A stretch of 20,893 nt of DNA from Terrimonas_A sp040509495. GTDB taxonomy: Bacteria; Bacteroidota; Bacteroidia; Chitinophagales; Chitinophagaceae. A program made the position numbers and the translations under genes. A model generated the notes under the pieces. The model searched no databases, was not told where the DNA came from, and saw nothing but the letters and a program-made list of their open reading frames with translations. Positions 1 to 7,445 of this stretch are shown here, in pieces. Position 1 is the stretch's first letter, and each line of letters opens with the position of its first letter. The DNA is taken from contig JBEVKW010000339.1 in the NCBI GenBank assembly GCA_040509495.1, forward strand, positions 1 through 20,893, read 5' to 3'.

Positions 1-253
1 AAGTAGTAACGTTTAGCAGATCGTAGCATTAACTTCCTTCCCGGAAGTTCTGCTGAGCAACTGCTCTTCATTTGCTGTCTGTGTCATCAGGTAACCTGGA
101 GCTTGCCCGGCAGCTGCCTTCAGTTTGTATCAGGCCTCTGTTGTTTGGCTAAACTTTTGAGATTATTGCTTTTAGAGCGTATTTCGGTAAGCCGCATTCA
201 AACAGCGATTCTTATAAATCACCTACTATTAATCTCATAAATATTGATCTCTT

Positions 254-1171
254 ATGAAGATATTAAACAGCATCAACTGGAAATGGAGACTATTTATTTT
301 ATGTATGGCTGTGACGGCTATTTATGGCTTCCGTCATGTTGAAGAACCATTGACCGTGTCGTCGGAGCAGCCGATCATGAAGTACAGTGCGCCTCCACTT
401 CCGGCTAATTTCAGCTTCGCGGGTGAAGCGGTACCGGTGCATGATCGGCTGATACGTGAGCAATGGGATAGGGAAGTGCTTTACAATTATTTTCAGCCTC
501 AATCGATCTTATATATTATAAAGCTATCGAGACGGCATTTCCCCGAGATAGAAGCTCAGTTGAAAAAGCACGGTATCCCGGACGATATGAAATATCTGTG
601 TGTTGCCGAGTCAAATCTGCAGCAACTCGTATCCAAAGCAGGCGCGGCGGGTTTCTGGCAGTTCATGCCCGCAACGGCATCGGAATTTGGCCTGGAAGTA
701 AACGCAAATGTTGATGAACGATACAATATTGAAAAGTCAACTGATGCCGCCTGCAAGTATCTGCGACGGGCCTATGAACAACTCGGTAGCTGGACGGCAG
801 CAGCCGCCTCTTATAATTGTGGGATGGGAGCATACTCGAGCCAGGCAACTTTCCAGGGAAGCCGGAACTATTATGACCTGTTCCTGCCGGAAGAGACAAA
901 CCGGTATATATTCCGGATCCTGACGTTTAAATATTTTCTTGAGCAGGCAGCTGCACTTGGCTTTATAGTCGATCAGGCTGATGGTTATCAAACTGAGCAA
1001 TATCCAAAAATGGAGATCAATGCATCTATTCCAAACCTGGCAACATTTGCAAAGGCCAATGGAAGCTCGTACAAACTGATAAAACGCCTCAATCCGTGGA
1101 TTCGGGGAAAAAGCCTTCCAGTTTCACCGGGAAGAAAGTATACACTAGTGTTGCCATCTATCAACAAATAA
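254..1171 (+). CDS. Membrane-anchored lytic transglycosylase (SLT / MltD-like)
   Basis: A 305-aa peptidoglycan lytic transglycosylase expected to cleave the MurNAc-GlcNAc bond, forming 1,6-anhydro ends, from the periplasmic side. Residues about 12-27 form one hydrophobic segment (signal anchor or uncleaved signal peptide). The SLT fold covers about residues 80-235. The catalytic glutamate is E119 in the motif AESNLQ, followed by the family block SKAGAAGFWQFMPATA (127-142) and ASYNCGMG (186-193). These are the three standard family-1 SLT motifs. The C-terminal 45 residues (NLATFAKANG... PGRKYTLVLP) resemble the short LysM-like tail of MltD-type enzymes, but a full LysM repeat is not clear. The ATG at 254 is chosen because the hydrophobic segment follows directly and the upstream sequence is AT-rich. 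The DUF4142 lipoprotein starts 102 bp downstream on the same strand. No terminator is visible between them, so co-transcription is possible. The family call is sure; the exact subfamily is less so. Confidence 0.93.
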   Translation: MKILNSINWKWRLFILCMAVTAIYGFRHVEEPLTVSSEQPIMKYSAPPLPANFSFAGEAVPVHDRLIREQWDREVLYNYFQPQSILYIIKLSRRHFPEIEAQLKKHGIPDDMKYLCVAESNLQQLVSKAGAAGFWQFMPATASEFGLEVNANVDERYNIEKSTDAACKYLRRAYEQLGSWTAAAASYNCGMGAYSSQATFQGSRNYYDLFLPEETNRYIFRILTFKYFLEQAAALGFIVDQADGYQTEQYPKMEINASIPNLATFAKANGSSYKLIKRLNPWIRGKSLPVSPGRKYTLVLPSINK

Positions 1172-1273
1172 GGTGCTGTTTTGACGATATTGTCGCTACC
1201 TGTCAGAGTATTAGGCCGTTTAGAAACTAACTGGCACAAATCTTACAAGACCTTATTAATACAAATTTTATTT

Positions 1274-1846
1274 ATGAAAAAAGTTTTTCTGTTGCTATGC
1301 CTTGGTTCTGTAGTTCTGTTTGCGTGTAATAATGAGGGAAAAGATCCTGTTGAAAAAGCTGATTCTGTAAACAAGCAAGCCAGAACGGATACAATGACAA
1401 TGGCGCCTGCGCCTGATGCCGGTACGAGCGCTTTCCTGGTAGACGCTGCAAATAGTGGTATGGCGGAAGTAGCCCTTAGTCGTCTTGCACTCGAGAAAAC
1501 CTCTAATGCCTCCATTAAACATTTCGCGGATATGATGGTGTCTGGCCACACTGCGGTGAATGACCAGCTTAAAGAAATCGCTCTGCGTAAGAACGTTACG
1601 CTTCCGTCAGGTGTTTCCGAAGAAAATAAAAAGAAGGCTGATGACCTTATGAAAAAAGCCGGAAAAGACTTCGATAAGGACTATGTGGACGTTATGATCA
1701 AGGATCATGAAAAAGCTGTTGATCTGTTTGAACACGCTTCCGATAATGTAAAAGATGCAGAAGTGATCTCTTTTGCGACAAACACACTTCCCAACCTGAG
1801 GGCGCATCTGGATTCAATAAAGCTCATTAAGAAGAACTGGAAATAG
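1274..1846 (+). CDS. DUF4142-family lipoprotein
   Basis: A 190-aa protein with a lipoprotein signal: a MKKVFLLLCLGSVVLFAC start with a lipobox ending at C18, so the mature protein should be lipid-anchored. The open frame extends upstream to an earlier ATG at 1181, but the start at 1274 is preferred because it puts the signal peptide at the N-terminus and is preceded by an AT-rich stretch (attttatttatg). After a low-complexity linker (19-50, rich in charged residues and TMTMAPAP) comes an all-helical DUF4142 domain (about 52-187). It has the typical features: FLVDAANSGMAEVALSRLAL, then HFADMMVSGHTAVNDQL, then a second helical pair with DYVDVMIKDHEKAVDLFE. The domain is a ferritin-like four-helix bundle of unknown biochemical function, often stress-associated. 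The histidines could bind metal, but that is inference. The gene is closed by a hairpin terminator 22 bp downstream. Confidence 0.9.
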   Translation: MKKVFLLLCLGSVVLFACNNEGKDPVEKADSVNKQARTDTMTMAPAPDAGTSAFLVDAANSGMAEVALSRLALEKTSNASIKHFADMMVSGHTAVNDQLKEIALRKNVTLPSGVSEENKKKADDLMKKAGKDFDKDYVDVMIKDHEKAVDLFEHASDNVKDAEVISFATNTLPNLRAHLDSIKLIKKNWK

Positions 1847-1867
1847 TATCTCTGTTTCTCCTTTCAG

Positions 1868-1896
1868 AAAGCCGGTGTCATAAGCACCGGTTTTCT
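1868..1896 (+). terminator. Rho-independent terminator after the DUF4142 gene
   Basis: Stem CCGGTG (1872-1877), 7-nt loop, CACCGG (1885-1890), followed by TTTTCTT. The stem is flanked by AAA on the left that can pair with the T-run, so it could also act on the opposite strand. Its position 22 bp after the DUF4142 stop fits termination of that transcript. Confidence 0.75.
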
Positions 1897-2348
1897 TATG
1901 TATAAGATGAACTATTAAGGTAAGCTCTTACCACTTATTTAAATCAGGGAGGACGAGGATAGCGTGATGGCATGCCATTTGCACATGTATTTACTCTTTC
2001 CTTAAGTATTCCAAAATCAACATCTACGCTTGCAAGATAATAAGGCAGTTCATCTGTTTTAAATCTATCTGCGTCTCTGAGGGACAAAAACACCTAATCA
2101 CTTTGATTCGTTGTGGATCCGTTTGATGGAATTTGAGTTAATATAGATCAGTAATACCTGTATGAGATGAAAAGGAAGGCTTGAGGACAGGAGTGGCTGG
2201 TTAAGGGCTGGTTAATGATCATTGACAGGGCTTCTGTAGAATAAGCCGATCATGATAATGGAAGAACACCGACGTCCGGGCGAGACGTCAACACTTAAAT
2301 ATATATCCTGAAAAGACGGCTTTGGAAACTTTAAAACTTATTATCTGT
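1897..2348. other. Intergenic stretch without a convincing gene
   Basis: About 450 bp between the DUF4142 terminator and the small ORF. Only very short open frames are present (for example a 19-codon frame from 2252). Two copies of the self-complementary hexamer GACGTC lie at 2271-2276 and 2284-2289. No tRNA, no recognisable riboswitch and no clear TTG/TAnnTTTG promoter were seen. The promoter of the following small ORF should lie here but was not identified. Confidence 0.5.
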
Positions 2349-2528
2349 ATGAAATCAGCGAAACACAATACCGACAGTCCGGGCATACGCAGCCTGGTTG
2401 TGTACAAGAAAGAAACACCTTTGGCTCTTCGTGTAAGAAAGTCAGATCCGTCTATCCACTATCCCAAAATCATTATGCCTGAGCAACCGTTGCGCTATAT
2501 CAAAGCAAAAAGGCACGAATGCTGGTAA
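2349..2528 (+). CDS. Small hypothetical protein, 59 aa
   Basis: A 59-aa open frame beginning MKSAKHNTDSPGIRSLVVYK and ending IKAKRHECW. It is strongly basic (many K, R and H) and has no signal peptide or membrane segment. The frame is open from a TTG at 2322, but the ATG at 2349 is chosen because it follows an A/T-rich leader typical of Bacteroidota starts. I do not recognise the family. Support for its being real comes from a very strong intrinsic terminator 12 bp after the stop codon and from its isolation between non-coding gaps. It could instead be part of a non-coding RNA that ends at that terminator. Its charge would suit a nucleic-acid or ribosome-associated protein, but nothing in the sequence shows this. 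Confidence 0.5.
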   Translation: MKSAKHNTDSPGIRSLVVYKKETPLALRVRKSDPSIHYPKIIMPEQPLRYIKAKRHECW

Positions 2529-2539
2529 ATAAGCTTGAA

Positions 2540-2565
2540 GGCCCCGGTTCATCCGGGGCCTTTTT
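2540..2565 (+). terminator. Strong Rho-independent terminator
   Basis: Perfect 8-bp GC stem GGCCCCGG (2540-2547), 5-nt loop TTCAT, CCGGGGCC (2553-2560), then TTTTTC. This is a textbook intrinsic terminator. It lies 12 bp after the 59-aa ORF and shows that a plus-strand transcript ends here. Confidence 0.9.
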
Positions 2566-2944
2566 CTTTATATGCGCTACCTGCTGAAATGAAAGATAGG
2601 CTCCCAGGAGAAAAGTTCATGAAGGGCGGCAAATAAAGGGCTTAGCCTGCCAGTTGGAAGCCTTGAATCCGTCGCCTTTTTAAACCTGGCTAAAGTTAAA
2701 ATTTCGAGCATAAAACTGTTTATAGCAGAAATGTATTAGTTTTATTACTTATTACTCCGCCCTCTTAAAATTTCCCCCAATATTTTACCATTACTGTGTT
2801 CCTGTATGCCCAGCATACCTGACCGGTTTTTCCGTTTGTGGCGACTGATGGAAAAGAAAAACGTTTGCCGATCGCTTGCCTTAATGTATGACCGGACTGC
2901 AGGGTTCCAGGCTGCTGTTCAGGCTGGTATAATTTATTCAGGAA
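2566..2944. other. Intergenic stretch upstream of the response regulator
   Basis: About 380 bp with an AT-rich segment around 2690-2790. A 72-codon frame begins at 2806 but runs into the response-regulator gene in another frame and looks spurious. No consensus promoter was found. TATAATTTATTC at about 2928-2939 is only a weak resemblance to a -7 element. Confidence 0.45.
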
Positions 2945-3580
2945 ATGAACAAGATCACAGTTTTATTGGTGGACGACCATCGCATGATGATGGAAGCATG
3001 GGCTATTGTATTGGGACAGCATAAGCAGTTCAAAGTGATAGGGCAGGCCGCATCATCAGATGATGCCCTCAGGATCGTAGAGGCCGAGCGTCCGGAAATA
3101 GTCCTTACCGACATTAATATGTCGCCGGTCGACGGTTTTACCCTCACGGAAAAGATCCTCGAAAAATCTCCCGCATCGAAGGTTATTGGCGTTTCGATGC
3201 ACAATATCCCTTTGTACGCAAAAAAGATGTTGCGGATGGGCGGTCGGGGTTATGTTACCAAAAACTCTTCGAAGGATGAACTCGTGACTGCCATCCTGGA
3301 AGTGCACAGCGGCAATATCTTCATTTGTAAAGAGATCAAGGATATTTTAGCCAATGAGCAGCTGGATGACAATAATGACATGATCCGTATCTACTCCCTC
3401 ACCGAAAAGGAGCTGGAGATCATTGCTTGCGTTAAACAGGGGCTTTCCTCCCGGGAGATCGCGGAGCTGAAAGAAGTGACCCTCAAAACGGTGGAGGTTC
3501 ATCGTTACAACATCCTCAAAAAACTGGGCTTGCCAAATACGGCTGCGCTGGTGAGTTATATTCAATCCCGCGGCTTATGA
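2945..3580 (+). CDS. NarL/LuxR-type response regulator
   Basis: A 211-aa two-component response regulator: an N-terminal receiver domain (about 4-120) plus a C-terminal LuxR-type helix-turn-helix (about 148-210), the usual length and order for the NarL family. Receiver landmarks are the acidic pair D10/D11, the phospho-acceptor D56 (VLTDINMSPVDG), the switch residue S84 (GVSMHN) and the conserved lysine K106 (YVTKN). After D56 the usual 'MP' is 'MSP', a small variation that leaves the catalytic residues intact. The HTH shows LTEKELEIIACVKQGLSSRE followed by TLKTVEVHRYNILKKLG, the recognition helix of the family. The ATG at 2945 is preceded by AGGAA and places the first beta strand (ITVLLVDDH) correctly. 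No sensor kinase is encoded next to it, so it is an orphan here and its targets are unknown. Confidence 0.95.
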   Translation: MNKITVLLVDDHRMMMEAWAIVLGQHKQFKVIGQAASSDDALRIVEAERPEIVLTDINMSPVDGFTLTEKILEKSPASKVIGVSMHNIPLYAKKMLRMGGRGYVTKNSSKDELVTAILEVHSGNIFICKEIKDILANEQLDDNNDMIRIYSLTEKELEIIACVKQGLSSREIAELKEVTLKTVEVHRYNILKKLGLPNTAALVSYIQSRGL

Positions 3581-3683
3581 AATGCAAATCCGGAGAGAAA
3601 TAAATGATCAATACAAATAATGCTTCATCACTCCGCAGATCATTAGTTGCGGAATTCGCGTTTCATCAATTTGCGTAAAGAGA

Positions 3684-3713
3684 AGAGCCATTCCGCTGCA
3701 GCGGAATGGCTCT
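3684..3713. terminator. 30-bp perfect palindrome between convergent genes (probable bidirectional terminator)
   Basis: Half-site AGAGCCATTCCGCTG (3684-3698) followed immediately by its exact reverse complement. The outer arms are AGA on the left and CTCTTCT on the right and can pair further with a slip. The palindrome lies 103 bp after the response regulator and 50 bp after the stop of the minus-strand OmpA gene. Flanking pyrimidine tracts occur on both strands (TCTTCT on plus, CTTCTCTTTA on minus) but there is no classic U-run. A bidirectional terminator is the simplest reading. Confidence 0.65.
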
Positions 3714-3763
3714 CTTCTAGACGTCTGTTCTTTAGAATTTAATGGGTAGTGGAGGTCTAAGAA

Positions 3764-6385
3764 CTACTGGATGAATTTGAATTCCACCCGGCGGTTCATA
3801 AACCTGCCTTCAGGATTGTCACGGCCGTTAATTGTTTCGGCTTCGAGCGGACAACATTCGCCAAGGGCCCTTCCGCTAAGTCGCGTCCGGCTTATGCCTT
3901 GTTGCTCCAGGTAAATGATAACCGCATCCACTCGCTCTTGCGCCAACCTGAGGTTATAGGTGGCACTTCCTTTAGCGTCCGTGTATCCGTTCACTTCCAC
4001 TTTCATGGAAGGATCTTGATTCATTAATTCAGCAAGTCTGTCGAGGTTGTTGAAATATTCATCATCTACTAAAGACTTGTCGAATGAGAAATGCACAACA
4101 GGCTGGAATGATCCGCTGCCGGACGTTCTTTGATTCCGTCCAACCCGGCCTGATTTGCGTGTTGCCGATACCGGTTCGTTTACAGAACCGGATTGACGTT
4201 CGGTTACTTCCCTGGTTACAGAAGGGCCACCTGTGTTTGCAGATGTTGTTCCCTGCAGTATCCTGAATTCGACCCTGCGGTTTATTGCACGGCTTTCGGG
4301 GTTATCCAATCCGTCAACGATCTCACTGACAACGGGGGAGGATTCACCATATGATCTGCCGATCAACCTGTCTGTGCCGATACCTCTATCGCGCAGATAA
4401 TTGATACATGCATCCACTCTCTCCTGGGCCAGGCGGAAATTGTAATCCTCCGTTCCGAAGGCATCCGTATGGCCGCTTATTTCTACTATCATTGATGGGT
4501 TTCTTTCCATGATCCTGATCAGTGTATCTAAATTGTGATGATACTGTTTCTTTAAAAAAGATCTGTCAAAGTCAAATCTTGCGATCAATACGGGATCGTA
4601 CCGTTCTCCCGGAGGTCTTTCCGGCGGATCTTTTCCTTTATCAGGTTTAAAGATCTCATCCGAAGGATCCGGTGGTTCACCCACATCGGGATCAAAGATC
4701 TCATCTGTGGTCAGTAATACATCTTTATTACTGATACTGTCCCGGCCCGTCAGCATCACCACCACATAACTGCTTGTATCTGTTTTATACGTTGGCTTCT
4801 GTGCAACGATACTGTACCGAGAAGTATTTCTTAATTCAAATTGATAAAAACCCAGGCTGTCTGTTTCCCTTACAAGGATCACATTTCCGTCTTTCTTAGG
4901 ATCTGTGATCAGGACTGCAACATGGGGGATAGGCGCTCCTGTCTTTTCATCCAGCACTTTCCCGGAAATGTATTGAACATTGTCCGACACCACAGCAAAC
5001 AGGTCAAGGCAACAATCCGTCTCACGGTCAGAACTCAGCCACCCTGTATTCCACAGGTTGTCTTCATCCGTTCCGATATAATACTGATCATCTTTAGATG
5101 AGTTGACCGGTGCACCAGGATTTACCGGATGCTCCCAGGTAATCGATTCGATATTTCCTTTCGAGGCATATATATCGAAACCTCCCATGCCCACGTGCCC
5201 ATTGCTCGAGAACACCAGGCTGTTTGAAACCGGGTGAAACCATGGGGTCGCTTCATCATTTGGCGTATTGATAAAGATGCCCATATTCTGTACCGACACC
5301 GGCTGCAAGGAAGCATTCAGTTTCGCAAACCAGATATCATATTTACCAAAACCACCTTTCCTGTCTGAAGAGAATAAAAGATATTTTCCGTCGGATGTAA
5401 TGGAAGGTTGTGTACTGTTTGACCCTTCAAGATTTACAGGTGCCTGTAATTTTTCCGGAACCGACCATGAACCATCTGTATGTTTTTTGGAAGTATAGAT
5501 GGCAGAGGTGATCACACCATTTTCCTTTTTCCATCGGGTGAAGAAAAGTTGCTGTCCATCACGTGTCAGTGAAGGCAAACCATTGTTATATCCCGGTTCT
5601 TCGGGAATGTTCACCAGCCTGGCGGTTTCGCGGATATTGCCACTGTCGGGCGCACTGTAAAGGCGTGCCGAGTATGCGGGGTTGCCATGATACATTTTAC
5701 TGCTGTCCACGAATACGGCAGTAAAGAAAGCTTCCTTCGCAGCTGATGTAGCGATGGCATATGCGGAAGTATTGGCTGCGTTTGGTTTTCTTGTAACGGT
5801 AAAGTTGCTTTGCTTTTTATTTTCTGTTTGCGCGCGTATGTACCTGAGGTTGGCCAATTCGCGATCGGCAGCTTCCATCCATTCATCCTTCGCGCTGCGG
5901 GAATCACGGAATTCAGAGATCACTTTTAATGCTTCATCATATTTCTGGTTTGTTCTTAATGTAACACCATACCAGTACTGGCTGGCGGGATAGGAACTCA
6001 GCGAAAATGAAGACGCTTCTTTATACCATTTTTCGGCTTGTTTAAAATCGTTATGTAACCGGTAGCTTTCTGCGAGACGGTAAATGGCCCCCTGCCGGGA
6101 CACCGTGCTCTCCATTGTTTTTTCGCCCTTCTTTCTTACAGCAAAGGGGCTTGAAGAAACCTTACGGGCATCCTTTCCTCCTGAAAGAAACTTTTCATAA
6201 TACTGAGCGGCTTCATAGTAGTTCTTTTCATTGAACAACTTTTCCGCCTCTTCAAACAACGCCGGCTCATTGTTCTGCGCATGCAGCGCCCCCATACCCA
6301 GCAGCAGGCAGGATATGAGGCCATACACAACCCTTGCGAAGGCTGTTGTTGGTACGGCAGACCGGTGAATGATTTGGTTACCCAT
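3764..6385 (-). CDS. PorE-like TPR / PD40 propeller / CRD / double OmpA-domain protein
   Basis: An 873-aa exported protein. A signal peptide covers about 1-36, with likely cleavage after ALHA before QNN. Next come TPR-like helices (about 40-180, e.g. LFEEAEKLFNEKNYYEAAQ), a PD40/WD40-like beta-propeller (about 210-465, with blades such as PSITSDGKYLLFSSDRKGG and FHPVSNSLVFSSNGHVG), a carboxypeptidase-regulatory-like domain (about 470-560, ISGKVLDEKTGAPIPHVAV), an acidic Pro-rich linker, and two OmpA domains (about 598-710 and 761-873). This order matches PorE of Porphyromonas gingivalis, a periplasmic protein that links type IX secretion components to peptidoglycan, except that PorE has one OmpA domain. 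Peptidoglycan-contact residues are present in both copies: D641/R656 and D803/R818. It is the last gene of the minus-strand block, starting 20 bp after the SprF-like stop. A role in anchoring the secretion or attachment machinery of the adjacent giant protein is inferred from this context. Confidence 0.9.
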   Translation of the reverse strand: MGNQIIHRSAVPTTAFARVVYGLISCLLLGMGALHAQNNEPALFEEAEKLFNEKNYYEAAQYYEKFLSGGKDARKVSSSPFAVRKKGEKTMESTVSRQGAIYRLAESYRLHNDFKQAEKWYKEASSFSLSSYPASQYWYGVTLRTNQKYDEALKVISEFRDSRSAKDEWMEAADRELANLRYIRAQTENKKQSNFTVTRKPNAANTSAYAIATSAAKEAFFTAVFVDSSKMYHGNPAYSARLYSAPDSGNIRETARLVNIPEEPGYNNGLPSLTRDGQQLFFTRWKKENGVITSAIYTSKKHTDGSWSVPEKLQAPVNLEGSNSTQPSITSDGKYLLFSSDRKGGFGKYDIWFAKLNASLQPVSVQNMGIFINTPNDEATPWFHPVSNSLVFSSNGHVGMGGFDIYASKGNIESITWEHPVNPGAPVNSSKDDQYYIGTDEDNLWNTGWLSSDRETDCCLDLFAVVSDNVQYISGKVLDEKTGAPIPHVAVLITDPKKDGNVILVRETDSLGFYQFELRNTSRYSIVAQKPTYKTDTSSYVVVMLTGRDSISNKDVLLTTDEIFDPDVGEPPDPSDEIFKPDKGKDPPERPPGERYDPVLIARFDFDRSFLKKQYHHNLDTLIRIMERNPSMIVEISGHTDAFGTEDYNFRLAQERVDACINYLRDRGIGTDRLIGRSYGESSPVVSEIVDGLDNPESRAINRRVEFRILQGTTSANTGGPSVTREVTERQSGSVNEPVSATRKSGRVGRNQRTSGSGSFQPVVHFSFDKSLVDDEYFNNLDRLAELMNQDPSMKVEVNGYTDAKGSATYNLRLAQERVDAVIIYLEQQGISRTRLSGRALGECCPLEAETINGRDNPEGRFMNRRVEFKFIQ
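3767..4594 (-). repeat. Tandem OmpA-C domains in the PorE-like protein
   Basis: Two peptidoglycan-binding domains of about 112 residues are separated by a 50-residue Ser/Thr/Arg-rich linker. They share obvious blocks in the same order: DPSM/NPSM, G(H/Y)TDA, YN(F/L)RLAQERVDA, RDNPEG/LDNPES and NRRVEF. This indicates an internal duplication rather than two unrelated domains. Coordinates are approximate at the outer edge. Confidence 0.85.
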
Positions 6386-6405
6386 AGGAATTTCTCAAAC
6401 TATTT

Positions 6406-7407
6406 TTAAAAACGTGGACAGTAGAACGGTTTTGATGTTACCTCCGAACTGCCTCCCCAACCCACAAACGATAACGATACTTCCAGGCTATTCCGGTTGA
6501 TAAAATTTTGCGTTTTTGAAGATGCATTTACATCATAGCTCATCCCGAAGGTGAAGCCCTTATGATAAAAGCCTACAAATGGAGCAAGGGCATCATCAAT
6601 GCGGAGGTTTGCGCCAAACATGATATCTGTACTCGCACCACCATACAATTGTGCATACGCACCTAACATCTTCTCCTGCGCATTACCCTGGCGCATATAC
6701 AGAAGGTTTGGAACGATATCAAACATGTCCGAGATATAGATCCTGGCACCTGCATGTGCACTATATCTTACCGGTAATTTTGTTTTTTCACCACCGCTGA
6801 TAAACGGATCAGTAGGGCGGGTGAGATGAAAGGCAGAAAGCCCTCCGAATAATTTTATTTTGTTGTCGGGATTGCCATTATAATAGGCAATACCGGTTCC
6901 CGCGTCGAACGAAGAAACAGATGGCTTATAGAAGTTCTCCGAAGTGATAGAGTTGGGATCGAAACCAAGTCCTGCAACCCATTGGTCGCCAAACTGAAGT
7001 TTGCTTACATTAAAACGACGGTTGATCAGGCCAGCCTGCACCGCCATCACTACCTGGTGATGTCCAAAACGAACACCGGTATAGGCAAAGTTGGCATAAC
7101 CGGTTGTATAATTATAAGCACCGTCGGAAGATGACTGATGCATAAGATTTATGCCGACATTTAAATTCTTATTCGTTGGAGCTTCGGCAGAAATACCTTG
7201 TGTAGATAAGGTGCCGCCATATTGACTTCTCCAAACGGCGGAAACCCTGTAATCGCCTTCGATAGCACCCGTTAACGCCGGATTCAAAAACATTGGCTGA
7301 ATGAAATACTGCGAAAAATGCGGATCAACCTGAGCGTTGATCACATCGCGTGAACCGATAACGGTCATAACGACCGCCACAGCTTTCAGCAAAGTATTTT
7401 TTTTCAT
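6406..7407 (-). CDS. PorP/SprF-family type IX secretion outer-membrane protein
   Basis: A 333-aa beta-rich outer-membrane protein. The N-terminus (MKKNTLLKAVAVVMTVIG) is a signal peptide with likely cleavage after INA before QVD. It is followed by the family signature DPHFSQYFIQPMFLNPALTG (residues 28-47), then repeated amphipathic beta strands ending FVGWGG...FYCPRF. Length and signature are typical of PorP/SprF. In Flavobacterium johnsoniae SprF is needed for secretion of the adjacent SprB, and type B (CHU_C) cargo generally depends on a neighbouring SprF-like partner. Here the upstream gene encodes exactly such a cargo, 38 bp away. The ATG at 7407 is preceded by an A-rich leader (TAAAAACCAATTGA) and followed by a run of eight A residues in codons 2-4. 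The call is firm. The specific partnership is inferred from gene order. Confidence 0.95.
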   Translation of the reverse strand: MKKNTLLKAVAVVMTVIGSRDVINAQVDPHFSQYFIQPMFLNPALTGAIEGDYRVSAVWRSQYGGTLSTQGISAEAPTNKNLNVGINLMHQSSSDGAYNYTTGYANFAYTGVRFGHHQVVMAVQAGLINRRFNVSKLQFGDQWVAGLGFDPNSITSENFYKPSVSSFDAGTGIAYYNGNPDNKIKLFGGLSAFHLTRPTDPFISGGEKTKLPVRYSAHAGARIYISDMFDIVPNLLYMRQGNAQEKMLGAYAQLYGGASTDIMFGANLRIDDALAPFVGFYHKGFTFGMSYDVNASSKTQNFINRNSLEVSLSFVGWGGSSEVTSKPFYCPRF

Positions 7408-7445
7408 TCAATTGGTTTTTACAGGACGTTATTGGATTTCTTTTT

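Noticed and set aside
1181..1273. 31-residue N-terminal extension of the DUF4142 protein from ATG 1181
   Set aside because: It would displace the lipoprotein signal peptide and lipobox from the N-terminus; the start at 1274 is far better.
2806..3024. 72-codon frame overlapping the start of the response regulator
   Set aside because: It overlaps the well-supported regulator gene in another frame and has no family features.
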